DNA of 64,000 bases from Rhytidiadelphus loreus (taxonomy: Eukaryota > Streptophyta > Bryopsida > Hypnales > Hylocomiaceae). The stretch is taken from positions 32,872,863-32,936,862 of the forward strand of contig OX344761.1 in the NCBI GenBank assembly GCA_947034895.1, in the 5' to 3' direction. The notes under the pieces are model-generated. The model ran no database searches. It saw nothing but the letters and a program-made list of their open reading frames with translations, and was not told where the DNA came from. Numbering within the stretch: the first letter of the stretch is position 1; the number at the start of each line of letters is the position of its first letter. Below, piece after piece: positions 24,947 through 38,489 of this stretch. A program made the translations under genes and the position numbers.

Positions 24947-26869
24947 AGTAAGGTTTGTACTAATCCAAAAGAGTTCTAGTCATATTTGCTAGAATGATAG
25001 GTTTTATAGCGCCAAAATTGACATTGAAGTCCATATTCTAGTGCTAAAAGGTCCTAAAGCCAATTCTAGATCATTTCTTGATATTTGACCATTTTAATGA
25101 ACATGGATAGAGTTGTTAGACCATGTTGGCAATAGCATTTAATTTTTAAAAGGTTAATATAAAAATTAAGAAAATAAGAATTTCATCCGTTCAAATATCA
25201 AAGTTAGAGAATATTTTGCCAAAAATAATCCCAACATTTTCATCTAACATCAAAATTTCTTCATAATAAAATCCCTATCTTTGACTAATTTCTAGTATTA
25301 TACAACAAATTTTTTTTATCAAAAATAAAAGAATGTAGCTCTTTGAAAGATTGTAAGTCGGTCCCTTGAATTACTATCTATGGTGATTACAAAACACCCT
25401 TACCTTCCCCCATTAGAAAATTCCTCATCATTGAATCCAACAGTTTCTTACCAGCTTGAATGTTGTCGATCTGATGAATGAATTTGATCAAAACTGAATG
25501 CCATCCTTCTCATCATCATAACACCTTGCCTTATCCCCCATCCTTGTTGGAAAAATAATCTCCACCGTTGAAAAATTCAGACCACCCTACTATGCTGTCA
25601 ATCTAGTCGCTTAGGGATTTTGATTAGGGATCTCTTGTGTTTACAAGATCCTATCCATCAACCGACCCCCCCTCCTCTGAAAAAGATGATAGCCTTTGAT
25701 AATATTTACAAAACTCCCCTTCTCCCCATTTGCCATTGATCTTGGAAAATAGGAAATATAGATATAAAGTACGAGATACAAGATACATGATACTAGTACG
25801 GAATGTGAAACAAATACATGATATGAATACGATATAGATATGGAATATGGATACATGCTTACATATCCCATAATGTTTACACATTAGAGATTTTGTTCCA
25901 TTTCATTATTTCGTTAATAAAAAATTATCTTGACGGTGTAGTAGAGTAATAGTATTGTAAAAGTAGGTATTATCCTTCTACTATTACGTTTACGACATTT
26001 AAACCAGAAATGCAGAAGGTACTACATTTCGGTGTTGATAGAACTTTGAAGTGAATGAAATCCTAATTAAAACTACTCATTGTTCTAATTAGTTTTTTCT
26101 TACAAATGATGTCTTCTTGAAGTGTAGATTTAGCATTAGACATTTGATTTTTTAAATGAATGATAATGATTTTCTAATTCAATATTTTGTGCAAGGGTGT
26201 CCACTACAAATTTTCATTTTCTATTGTTGAGGGCTCTTCAAAATTAGCATCAAGAACAATACATCTTAGAAAAAAAATCACAATAGATATTTGTTTTCAT
26301 AAGATTTATACTTTATAGAGCATATAAAGAAACTAAGGGAATTCTTAGAGCTTATAGTTTTGCTTGGAGCAACATTTTGGATTTGACCTAGAAAAAAAAT
26401 AATGATTGAAAGACTAGAAATGACTTGCATACATCAGCAAGGGCTTACAATTTGACTATAGGTAAGTTTCTAAAAATTATTGGGCGCTCAAGTGAAATGT
26501 TGACTACATGTGAAAACGACATGGAAAGCGCAGTCACATGGCACGGTTTTTAAAAAAATGGTATTTGACATGGCATTTCAATGATATGGCATCCAACGAA
26601 GTTGAAGTGGCATGCGACTTCAGTACACGCTGACGCCGTCTGCATATTTTAACCACTGATTATGCCCAAACACTATTTTAGGGCAACAAAGTGATTTTGG
26701 GTAGTTCACTACACATTGAATTCTTATTTTTATTATCTTTTATATTTTTACACAACATGTGCCTAAAGGGTATCTTTAAAGCACAATAATTTTCATAACT
26801 TCTGACTATATGGTGTGTAATTTTTATTGCTTAACAGGCAACTTAAATTCATTTCTTTTAAATTATTTT
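24947..26869. other. Intergenic sequence right of the palindrome
   Basis: No gene is recognised. A low-complexity GATAC/TATGG tract lies at about 25750-25870. The remainder is unremarkable AT-rich sequence. Confidence 0.5.
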
Positions 26870-27580
26870 TTTCTAAAATAAAATTTTGAAGTTGGTTGTC
26901 TAGATTTATATATGTGTAAAAAACTTTTAGTCATTTCATTTTGATCATTGAGATTAAAGTTATGAGGAATTTTAGTTTGCACCTTTGCGGGCAATTATGG
27001 ATTTGCTACTCTAAAATAAACTTTGAAGTCCTTTATTTAACTCAATTTTCAATTTTTCTGTAAAAAAATAAAATTATAGGATGTAGAATTGTAGATTGTT
27101 TATTGCAACATTGCAATCATAGGAATTGGCATTTTTCAATTCTATGACTAAATTCTTGACACTTTAGTATTTTCAATCATTATTTACTTCTTTCTATTTA
27201 CTATTTTTTTCATATATGTTGTACAATTCCAAAGGATCTAAATTTTTTGAAGCATGTAGCCAACTTACCTTGAAGAATGAATCCAAAAGAGCACCATCAA
27301 TATGGACATTTTTGTATATAAATGTGACCTTGTGAAGTGTAGCTACCTGGTTTTTTGCTAAGCCAATTAAAGAATTTATGTCAATTCAAACACTAATATC
27401 TTGCAATCTACACAATGGAAATTTTTGAATTTTTTTCCACATCTTCTCAAATCAGCGTATTGCAAGATTCTAAGATTACATGCGTCTACAAATGTTTTTT
27501 TTCTCTGAAATTTGGTACTTGTACTAGAAATGACAGTTTTGGAGCATTTTTGGTGAAAACATAGTCAAAAACATTTAGGG
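26870..27580. repeat. Dispersed repeat family, copy 1
   Basis: This is a diverged direct repeat of 28340-29055. Shared landmarks in the same order include GATTAAAGTTATGAGGAATT, TTTGAAGTCCTTTATTT, TGTTGTACAATTCCAAA, GCATGTAGCCAACTTA and ACAAATGTGACCTTGTGAAG-type blocks (allowing mismatches). No terminal repeats are seen. Confidence 0.7.
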
Positions 27581-27589
27581 GTAACGCTA

Positions 27590-28220
27590 TTTTTGAACAC
27601 ATCAACTAAAACATGAACTGAGACATTTTTAAAAACATCTAGATGTTTTTTGCAATGTCAATTGGCACGTCAATTGAGACGTCTTAGAGGACATCTACAT
27701 ATTTTTTGCAATGTCAACTAATGCGTCAATTGAGATGTCCAAATGTTTTCTCATAAAATACAATCTCAAAGTTTCACATATTCCATATGCTTTGTCTTTG
27801 CTCCTATCACCACACTTGTATAACTAGCTTGTCTTATCATATCAATATACTTATAATAAGTGACTTTTTAGGCCATTTGACATAATTGCCAATATGGTGT
27901 ATGGTGTACAATATATTGCATAATATATATGGATGGTGTACAATGTATGACATATTGTGTATGATGTATAGTATATTGCATATTATGTATGGTGTATAAT
28001 GTATGGTGTATAATGTATGAAGTAAAGTATTGTACATGGTGTACAATATATTGTGTATGGCCTATTTTGTATTGTGTATGATGTACAATGTATTCTATCT
28101 AGTGGATTTTATATGTCTTGTTTTGTATAGTGTATTGTGTACAACGTATGTCTAAGCTATCGTTTAAAAAAACGTCTCAAAAATACGTTTAGATGTCTAA
28201 GTGGACATCACAAAAAACGG
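27590..28220. repeat. TG/TA-rich low-complexity array
   Basis: The core at ~27890-28150 consists of irregular repeats of TATGGTGTACAATATATTGC-like words. It is flanked by ACGTC/GACGT-rich segments (27660-27740 and 28165-28205) in roughly inverted arrangement. This may be an unrecognised non-autonomous element inserted between two copies of the dispersed repeat. No CACTA ends were found. Confidence 0.5.
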
Positions 28221-28339
28221 TTAAGGCCCAACAAATTTCAAATCTAGTGACCACATGATTAAAAAATTATTGTATGATATGTAGTTTTCTTTGCTATGTA
28301 GGTAGCTTAGTCAAAAAACAAAATTTCTTTAAAAATCAA

Positions 28340-29055
28340 TTTTTTAAGAAATAAAAATTTGTAATTGATTCTCTAGATGAATATGTAAGTGAAAAGCTTT
28401 GAATCATTCTATTTTGATCAATGAGATCAAAGTTATGAAGAATTATAGTTTGTAGTAGTATCGGTAGTAGTTTGTGGGTAGTTATAGAATTTCTACTCTA
28501 AGACAAACTTTGAAGTCCTTTATTTGATTCAATTTTTAAGATTTTTGGAAAAAAAATAAAAACATTAGGTTTATATTTCTTAATACAACATTACAACCAT
28601 TGGGATTGGCATTTTTTAATTCCATAAATAAGTTGGTAACAATTAAGGAATTTTAAACCATTCTCTACTTCTTTCTACGTATTGTTTTTTTCCTATATGT
28701 TGTACAATTCCAAATGATTTGAAAAATTTCAAGCATGTAGCCAACTTAACTTGAAGTAGTAATCCAAAGAGTAACCACCATTTTGGACATTTTTTCATAC
28801 AAATGTGACCTTGTGAAGTGCAGCTGCCCGATTTTTTGCATGGCCAAAAAAGTATTTTGGTCACTTCAAAAGCCACTACCTTGCAATCTACATGGTGGAA
28901 ATTTATGAGTTCTGTACTACATCTTTGCAAACTATCATACTACAAGATCCTATGGTTACATGTATCTAAAAATGATTTTTTTGTAAAATTTGGTGCTTGT
29001 CCTAAAAATAGCAATTTCAAAGCATTTTTGGTGGAAACATAGTCAAATTCATTTA
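28340..29055. repeat. Dispersed repeat family, copy 2
   Basis: Collinear with 26870-27580 at visibly high but imperfect similarity. On the minus strand it encodes a stretch including HICMKKCPKWW and KLATCLKFFKS. Comparable peptides occur in the inverted copy at 63.3-63.7 kb, hinting that this part was once coding. Confidence 0.7.
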
Positions 29056-29479
29056 AGGGCTAAAATTTATACATTCTATTTAAGAAAATCTAGGATTGGA
29101 TTAGGGTACCATTAGCGGGGATTTGAGGCTCCAAATAAACTATTTTGGGATTTTTTCCCTTGCTATGATCCACTGCAACATTGATAGACTATTAAATAAT
29201 TAAAAAAATTAATAAATCATGTTTTAATTCCTAAAGTACCATTTGTTCATGTGGGGGACAAGTGGGATCTTGGGTAGATATCTATGATCTCAATTTCTAT
29301 CCTGAATTTTTGAAACTTTTTGAAGATAGAAAAATTGATTAGCTTCATGGGAATATTTTTTTTTTTTCAATCGGTGCCCAGGAACAAAAGTTATGCCCAA
29401 ATAAGCTAAAAACATGGAAGAGGAAGAGAGAGGGGGCAGAGAAAAAACATTCAGAAACTTGAATTTTTATTTTTATTTT

Positions 29480-31240
29480 TTATTTTTTTTCTCATAGATT
29501 ATATTTTTGTGTACATGGAAAGCTTTGATACATTCCATTTGGATTTGCTATGAGAAAGTTATGGATAATCTTGTTTTAGGGCAATTAGAGCATCTTCTTG
29601 AGAAAATAACTTGTAGGATTCATTTTTTATTGCAATTTTTCCAATTTTTCCAAAAAGAAAGTTCCACATGGTTTAGTTTGCTTTTTAGAACAATCATACC
29701 ATTGGAATTAGTGCATTTTAATTCCATCTTATAGATATGAATAATTTAGATCTTCCTTCTATCTTGTACTTACTTCTATTTAACAATTTTTTAAAGAAGA
29801 AAAGACGAGTTTTTTTATTTAGCAACTTTATTCTAGACTCTCAACTCAATTCTCCATTGTAAAGATTTAAGGTTCAAAACTCTACTTAGAAGGTGGCTTG
29901 AAAACAGTTCAAACATTAAAAACCACCCCTATAAAAGTGCCGAAAATAGTATATAGGGATGTATAAATGGAAGTGACTTTGTATGGTGAGAAACTGCCAT
30001 CTCATATGTGTGGTTTTAGACTATTGAGTAGGTGACATGGTGTGTGATTTTTCTCATAATAAAATCCTAAATTTGGATACGAAAACAAACAAACTAGACT
30101 AGACAAACAACACAACTTCTTGGATTGATGTGAAATTTTAACCACACAAACTAGACTAGTATACGCACCTTTTCCAAAGTTTTTTAAATTGGAAATGGAT
30201 ATTGTATGAAGAAGAAACAAGCCACCGAAGTTCACTGCATATAATCCAAAAATGTTGGGATTTGAAAATTTGAATTGCTCCCAAAATCAACTTGAATTGA
30301 CATGAATTTTTTTACTACAATAACTAAAATGAAAGGGAAACATAAACCAACAAATTTCATTGAAAACTAATATTGGATGAAGGAAATACAAGCCTCCCAA
30401 GTTGTAGCCATGAAATGCAATTTGGTGGACTCAAATTGAACATGTAAAATTTAATTGGCTTCCAAAAAATCAATTGATTGATCTAAAAATATTACCACAC
30501 AAACTAGAAGAAAGCGCAAATTTTCCAACAAGTTTTTATTGAATTCAAACATTGGATGCAAAAGTTACAACACTTTGAATTGGACTCAAAACTATTTGAC
30601 GATACTTTTGGTCGATTAGGGGTTGCAATAAATTTTGTTTTACAATGGAAAGTTAATGGAATAGAAACGTACAATGGATCCTTCTTAGACTCACTGGCTC
30701 CATTCAAAGGCATGCTTGAAATTTTTCTTAAAGTCACTAGCTCCATTTAAAGCCATGTTTTGATTCATTTTAGTTGCACCTATAAGCATTAATAGGGACT
30801 TGGGCACCTCTGACTTAAAAAAATCATATCTTATTCATTCCAAGTCAAAAAATGAAAATGAAAATTTCCATTAATGTGTTTCTCATTCTCCCACAAAAAT
30901 GTAAAAAATCTTTGGATCCACCCGTTTCTGCACAAGGGTCTTTCTTCCCTCAGATGAGCGTTTTTTGAGCCTTCTACCTCAGTGCAAAAAATTTAGGTTA
31001 AGAAGGTTCAAAGTGAAATAATATAGTCCCACAATGTGCTGAAAATTTTGTTTTTTCCACTTCAAACATAGATACCTTGCAATTTGTGCAATCAAAAATT
31101 ACAAAAAAATTCCCACACATTTTTATAGTAGTTAGGTGTGAGATCCTATAATGAAATGTGCAAAAAAATAATTCTCAAGTTCTTTTACTCTTTGCTATAG
31201 AAATGGTTGTTTTGAGTGTTTTTTGGTAGAGAAAAGGCAT
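29480..31240. repeat. Dispersed repeat family, copy 3, split
   Basis: 29480-29770 resembles the first half of the family (AAGTTATGGATAATCTTGTTTTAGG, CATTGGAATTAGTGCATTT-type blocks). 31020-31240 resembles the second half (ACCTTGCAATTTGTGCAATC, TTTTTGGTAGAGAAAAGGC-type blocks). The intervening 1.2 kb is unrelated, so this copy is probably interrupted by an insertion. Confidence 0.45.
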
Positions 31241-34200
31241 TGTTTTTAATTTTATATTTTTTTAAATGATTAAATATTAATTAAACATTTATATCCAACA
31301 TAGTTATCTCCTGACCACATCACACTATTGATTTGGTGTTGTTCCCATGTTCCTTGTAATCCGGAAACACACCATCTACTAATGGCCTCAAAAATCTTCT
31401 ATGGCATTTGTTTTCAACACTATGAGAAAATGTAGTTTTTACAAATGGTACTTGATATACTGTTGTAGTCATTTAAATTTTTGTATTATTCTACTATTTG
31501 TCTTTGATAAATAAATAAAGCTTAAATCTCTTTTGATTAGTGAGAAAATCAGAAAAGTAGTCAAAATGAACAAATAGTTAAGTAAATGTCCTTTTGAGCA
31601 TGCAAATGAACAATTGGTCAAACTATTCAAGGGGATTAGGGGAAGACCAGTTGATGGTTGGCTTTTAGGTGGTTATAAGTAGTTATCTTTCTTAGCTAGA
31701 CAATTTGTAGTTCTTCACCTCCACTCTCTCGGGTTTTTTTTTCTTTTGGTAATCAATTGTTCTTGAATTTTGTATTATGAACTCCTTCAATGTTAATGCA
31801 AGTATATTTTTACAAATTGTTGTTTTGGTGTTAGTCCAATGATTAGACTTTGCTTTGTGTGGTGGTGTATACAAATTGTTTATTCTTTTATGATTCAATG
31901 ATTCAATTCTTTGGAATTTTGTGTGTGTATGTGAGACAATTTATCTATTTTCTTTGCATGTTACTAGTGATCGGAATATTCTTGGAGATTTGTTGTGTTT
32001 AACTGCTTATAAACTATTAGTATGGATTGATGTGGGGAATCGATATACCGTAAGAAGCATTGATGATTTGTTAAATTTTGACTTCTTGCTTTTGAATCAT
32101 AAATTTTATGAGTTGGTTGTTGTATGTATTTTCTTTGTTGAAAACAACTAGTGTGATTGTGAACTCCATTATAGAAGTCTGTAACCGCGGTTGGTGAAAG
32201 ACTAATTTTCTAAGCAAGAGGATGGATGTCTTGGATATAGTGGCGAACCAGTGCAGCCTTAAACAATTGGTCAAGCCGGTGTGAAGGAATATCAAATTGT
32301 GTTGGTAATTGAACTTCCACTAATTGTTTTCTATGTTATCACAATTAAATGATGCTAACTAGTTATAATTGGAATGTATTTATTTATGTTCAAAGTTGTT
32401 CTCAATTTTATCATTTCAAGTAGTCAAAATAAATTAATAATTTTAATTAACTTACAATTAGAATTGAATGGGAAGTATTGTAACTATGGAATTGAAAACC
32501 ACTTGTTGAGATAATGGAATTATATAACTTGTTGGATTTAAACTTGTGAAAATTTACAATGTCTTATTGTTATTTGGGGATTTCTGGTTGATAGGATTTC
32601 AAATTAGTAATTAGATAAATTGTCCGGAAGATTTAGAATTATGATGGAGGCTTATAAATATCATCCGGGAACAAATTAATTCTTGATTTATTTATATTTA
32701 ATTGATTATTATAGTTTGTGAGTCCCATATTTGTTAATTGGAACTTAGAAGTTATTTTTTTCGATTTTTTATAGTTTTGAGTGTAGTTTAGTATACAAAA
32801 AGCCCCAAAAGAGTGTAAAACCAAAATAGGTATGTCACATACCAACATAACAATTGGTCCCAAATAGTATATTTTCCTACAAAAATATCCTAATCCCGCA
32901 TGTAAATAGCGTAGAAATCCACAAATTGTACACAGTTAGTATGTTTAAGTAGAAATGCTTGATTGTCTAAACCTGTTGTGCATGTGAACACAAAATGGCT
33001 AAAAATGGTCTGAAAAAACTATGTGAAAACTCTAAAATAGATTTCTAAATAAAGATTTTAGTTTTTCCATTTTATCGAAAAAATAGTAGAAACCCCAATT
33101 GTTAACTTGCAGGTGAAGAAAACTCAAGACGAATCAGTGAAAGGCATCTATGATTTAAAAATAGTAATTTGAAGTAAGAGCCATGCCAGGAGTCTAGCGG
33201 CACGATCGAGTTGCTAAGATTCCCTTCCGTTTGGAAGATTCCTTATTTATCAGAAGTTAAAGGAGGTAGCGGGATTTGATTCTCCTTGGAAAAGGTGCAA
33301 AGTAAAAATATAAACTTGTACGTGTATTTTGGGATTCCATGAAATGTTCTACAAAAAGTTTTGGAATTTTCTAATAGCCAGAAGGTATTCTTCTGGACAG
33401 ACAACTACCAAAATTTACGATGGAAAATTCATAGAAATTACCTGGAATGCGGTAAAATCTCACTAAAAATTCTTTTATATTAATAATTCTCTTCAATGAG
33501 TTTCGTGGTGTTTTGATAGTCAAAAGAATAAAAAAAACAAGATCCTCCAAAATCGGCAAAATTGAAGATCAAATTTGAAGTTGACCGTTGTATCGGGAGC
33601 ACACAAAGTCGGATTGTAGTCAAAGTGGAATCTTTTCTTACTCCCTTATATTTATTTAAGAGCTTAGGCTAGTTACTTTCCATAGAAAAGTTAAGCTCCA
33701 AAAGTTGGGTTTTAAAACTATTTGGGTAATAAGTTGGAACTAGGATTCTTTGTATTTTGAGCATAGGAAAAACGTGAAGGAGCTCCCTTAAGAGTTCCAA
33801 AGCCAATGGCACAATCCGTTTGTGATTTTGAGTTAATCTCCAAAAGTTAGAGTTTTGGACCAACATAGAAGTCAAAATTTGGGAAATTAGTATAAAAAAA
33901 ATAAGTGATAAGTTTACCTTGTAAAAATATGAGGAGGTGGGTGCCTTTGAAAGAGTATATCAAGGCATCCCTTCTGCTTTTAGAACACCCCTTAGTTTCA
34001 ATTTGAACTGCCTTGTTTTCATTTGGGTCCATTTAGTTGGATTTTGGCCATTTTAGGCTACGTTGCCAAAAAAATTCTTGTTTTTGAAGCAGTTCAAGTT
34101 CCTTTGTTGTTGTTTTTTGAGCTCTCTTGAAGGACTTGGTGTCCCTTTAAGCTTAGCTATCATTTTTTGTGTTTTTGTTGAAGTTTTTGGAGCCTTGGTG

Positions 34201-37200
34201 AATGTTTTGTTGAAAGTTAGTACCTTGTTGAAGTTTTTGGTGTTTATTTTTAATATTTGTACTAATCCTAGAGAGTTTTCTTCCCTTATGATTGGCGATA
34301 CCACTTAGGAAAGACCTCTAGTGCTTGGTTTGAGTGTTTTTGAGTACTAACATCCTTATACTAACTTGTTGTTTTGTTTCTAGTTTGTACTAACTTTTAG
34401 ACTAACACATGTGTAGCTTTGTTTTTGTACTAACAAAGTCTTATTTGTTTTTTATGTTTTTCCTTGTTCCATTTGGGATGGCAAAGCTTTGACTTCGGGA
34501 ACTTAGAAATTTGTTTATAGTTGTTTACGTGTCAAAAACACAACGAAGCTTTGGCTTTGTGTCTTTAGAGTTTCTATAGAAATTTTGTAAAATTCCAAAA
34601 TCATAGTAAAGCTTTGAAACCTCTTCTCTTATACCTCTTTTATGTTATCAAAATCATTTAACTTTATTAGTAGAAGTTTAGCCAAGTTGGCCATCTCTTT
34701 GTATTAGTATTTAATTAAAATTGAGGTTAAGAGTGAAGAGAAGTAGTGACAATATATATTTGAGTTTAGAATTCCAAAGTAGAAGTTGAAAGCTCTTCAA
34801 AAACATAAGATATACAAAAATCCGAATTGAATTGAGTAAGTTATAAGTGGATGAAGTTTTTAAGCACTAATTAGAAATTAAACTTCATCCATGCATAACT
34901 TTTAGTAGGAAAGTCCAAATTACAAATGTCTTATAGTTTTGGAAAGATAGTAAGAGTCTCTATTCATAAAAAAACTACAAAATTCTAAAAATAGTAATTT
35001 GTAACCAAGAGCTAAAATAAATTAGAGAGAAGAAATTTAGCAATTAGAAGAAGAAATTAGAGGATAGAAACATCAATTAGCATCAAAGAGTGTAGAAATT
35101 AGTTTCCTAAATTCACACCACTCTTTCATTTAATTAGCCTACAACTACAATAGAAATTAGAAGTTGAATTTAAAAACTCAAATAATTAGAATGATAGGTG
35201 TGTTTGAACTACAAAAAACTTAGATTGTTTATAATTGTGGGAAGGGAAGGGAAGGAGAAAGGATTGGGAGGAAAGGATTAGGAGGAAGTCCTAAAGGATC
35301 ACTTTGAACTAATAGAAGGTAGATAGAAGGTAGTCAAAGTCAACCTTTGGAATAGTGAGAGGAACAGTGTTAGGGAGAAAGAAACTACGGGAAAGAAAGA
35401 AGATAAAAAAGTCCAAAGAATAGGCAACTTGTAATTAAAAAGCCTATTTCAAGTGGTGAGAAAAATTCTACAAGGGATTCAACCATGGCCAACGATGGAG
35501 ATTTGGAAAGAGTATTTGACCACCTCCTAAATGAGGCAAATTTCAGGGTAAGCTACTAATTCCTCCAATTTCTATTCAATTTACATTATTAGCTATTTCT
35601 ATGTCTAGCCAAACTTCAAATGTAAGTCAAAGTGTTGAGAATAAGGCTTTACCAAATTTCAGATAGAAAAACTTGTAGATTTTGGTTAGAGGTTTCTAAA
35701 AACATATGACGCTTAAAAATTGAAGTTAAATCAAGAAAGATATGAACAAATGAAGATTAGGATCTAAAACGGATGAAGATTAGCATAAACTAAAATTTTG
35801 AAACAAGAGTGTAGACTTAGAAAGATACAAAAATTTCAAACTCATAGCCGAAAGTGGAAGTCAATTTGGAGTTATAGATTAGGAGAAGACAACAGATGAA
35901 GTTCAAAGAACCTATTAGTGGTAAAACTTCATCCATTGATAACATCTAGAAGGAAAGTCCAACTAACAAGTGTCTTTGTAATTTGGAAAGCTAGAATTAA
36001 ACCCTACAAGAGAAAATCATCAAACTTTTAGAACTACTATACTAGAAGAAGTAGGCCCGAACCTTAGATTTGATGGAAACCTAATCAAACACTTAGAAGA
36101 TAGTTTTAAAAGGAAGATTTAGAAATTCAAACATTTAGAGTTGATCAAGGGAAGTCCATAGATACCCTATATTTGAAGAAAAATAAAATAAAAAAAGAAG
36201 ATAGAGATGGATGAAGTATAGGATAAAAATTGGATGAAGTAGGATAAAAGTCATCCATTCAAGTTCAAATTTGGAAATTAAGTAGAGGTAAATTACTTAA
36301 GTCCAGAAGTAAAGTTTTAAAAGGATTTGAAATTGGGAACCCTTTTTAAGTAGTGGATAAAGTTTTTAAAGCAATGTAAGGCTAAACTTCATCCACCCAT
36401 AACTCTTGCTAAGAAGGTTGGAATAAGGTGAATTTTATATTCTTTGAATTGGCATAAGATTTTCTATCACTTAGGATTGATAAATGTAGACTGAATTTAC
36501 TTTAACTTAAAAAATACAGTGGCTTAGTTAGTTGACACAATAAGGTAAAAACTTGGATCTTTTTAGGATTTCTTGTTTATCTGGCATGTTTTGCATACTT
36601 AGGATATAGAAAAGACCCATTGCTTGGAAGTCACAATGGAACAATGTTAGGCAACCATAGGAATTAACTGTGATTTATTAAAACCTAGTCATGCACGCAT
36701 ATTTACTAAAGGTGAATAAATAAGCGCTCATATGGTTGTATTTGACTAATTGTGGTGAATCATGTTTCTTGCATGAGCACATGTGGGGATGATCTGAGCA
36801 ACAACTTATTGGAAGATAATTTGTCAATGTTGTTTATGCTAATCCTTGGTGTTGTTTTGCCAAATTACAAGTAGTTAGTTTGTTGAATGTAGAAATTGAT
36901 GGTGAGTTAATAAAATGCCTGAGCATTAGAATTAATCATAGACCAATTGTTGTAATGGTTTTGAAACAAATTAATTAACATATGAATTGCTAAAGGTCAA
37001 GTGGTTAATTACGGAGTATATAGTTTTCTTTGCAATCACAAACAAGTTGTAAAACAAATGGTTCAAATATCAAAATTTACGTTAACCATTTGTTTCAGGA
37101 TTTGGATTTTAAGTTAGTTGTTACTCACTCGTCATACAAACCAGTTGGTTATAGGATAAGGTTTGTGTAAACAATTTGATTGATAGAAATTAGGATTTGT

Positions 37201-38489
37201 AATAAAACTTTGATTTGGTGAGGAATTCAAGAACAAGTAGTAGAAGAAGATAGGATATATCAAGTTTGTTTGATATGGTTGTCGAGAGAAGAGATTTGGT
37301 TTAGACATGGGAATCTAGAGGGTACACAAGTTGTCTTGTAGTTGAGTTGGTTGGAATTAGGCTCTAATAGGGCTTAATTCCAACCACCAATTGGAAAGTG
37401 TGTATTGGAACATTAGTGGTTTAAACAAATGGTTGTAAAGATGTGCAGGATATAATAAGGGGCTTGCTTTACACACTCATGCCTTGCATTTAGATAGAGA
37501 CAAATTGATTTTTTTAGATAGGACGGTGACTATTTCTTGAGCATCCTAATTAGTAATTAGGCTACCTAAGTAGCGACAAAGACAAATTGTTTACTAAAAA
37601 AACTATCATCAGTAATTAAGGAATGTGTACAATATTATTATCTATTATTATTATATAATTATTGCATTGCATTAGGTTCTAGAGCATGCATAAGACAAAT
37701 TGTTGATCAACCCCACTAATTGTTTTACAAACTAAGACACACACTAGATAGGACCGAGACCGCATCCATGCGTCCATAGCATTATTAAGGACTGGTCATC
37801 AAATTTGCACCTTGGGAATAAGACTGAAGATTAAATGTTAGGAAATTAAGTGTTATTGTGTATTTTCTATATCATTCTCAATTACATGCAACTTTAGCAA
37901 CAAAAACACATTAAACTATGTAATCATTCCCTAGATTTGAACCCCTATACTATTATTAAAACATTGAATTACACATTCTTGCACTTGGCCAAGTGCAATG
38001 ACAGTACGACCAAATGTTCACTATAAAAGCTTTTTTGGAAATTATGGTACCTCCAACTATTCCAAAATCATCTTTCTTCTGTTATTTCATGTAGTAGTTC
38101 ACTTGTACACTTGACTTTTCTTTGGAAATGCAATTTTAAGTTTTTCAAAACATAACAAGTATAGTTCATTCACTTTCTTCATCCTAATGAGTCTTTTTGC
38201 TTTCAAAATTTAGTTTTCTAACTCCATTTATTACTTTCACATTAGTATTATACCATTTATTATATCCACATTATATATATAGCAATAATTAGTGCAAGCA
38301 TCAAAAGATTTATTTAGAAAACAAAAACAACACTGAAGATATGTGCTCAACCTTTTAATTCCTAAATTACAATTCACATAAAACAAATAACATGCATCCC
38401 CACATCTAAAAACATTTTCATAACTAACAAATGATATCTGCACTTCCACATACCCTACACTACCATCACATATATTACTATTGTGTTTG
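31241..38489. other. Repeat-like AT-rich region without recognised genes
   Basis: Words such as GGATGAAGTTTTTAAGCA and AACTTCATCC recur several times between 34.8 and 36.4 kb. No long frame, reverse-transcriptase motif, convincing primer-binding site or LTR pair could be found. It may hold decayed retroelements. Confidence 0.4.
35485..35547 (+). CDS. Possible first exon of an unidentified gene
   Basis: An ATG in good context (ACCATGGCC) opens 21 codons beginning MANDGDLERVFDHLL. It ends at a strong donor (AGG|GTAAGC). No following exon was recognised, so this is a weak candidate that could be chance. Confidence 0.15.

Noticed and set aside
27590..28220. Fourth CACTA element
   Set aside because: ACGTC words resemble the 52-kb element, but no CACTA terminus pair or 3-bp duplication could be matched.
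31241..38489. LTR retrotransposon
   Set aside because: No LTR pair, reverse-transcriptase or integrase motif was found. A GGTATCGCC word near 34300 on the minus strand only vaguely recalls a primer-binding site.
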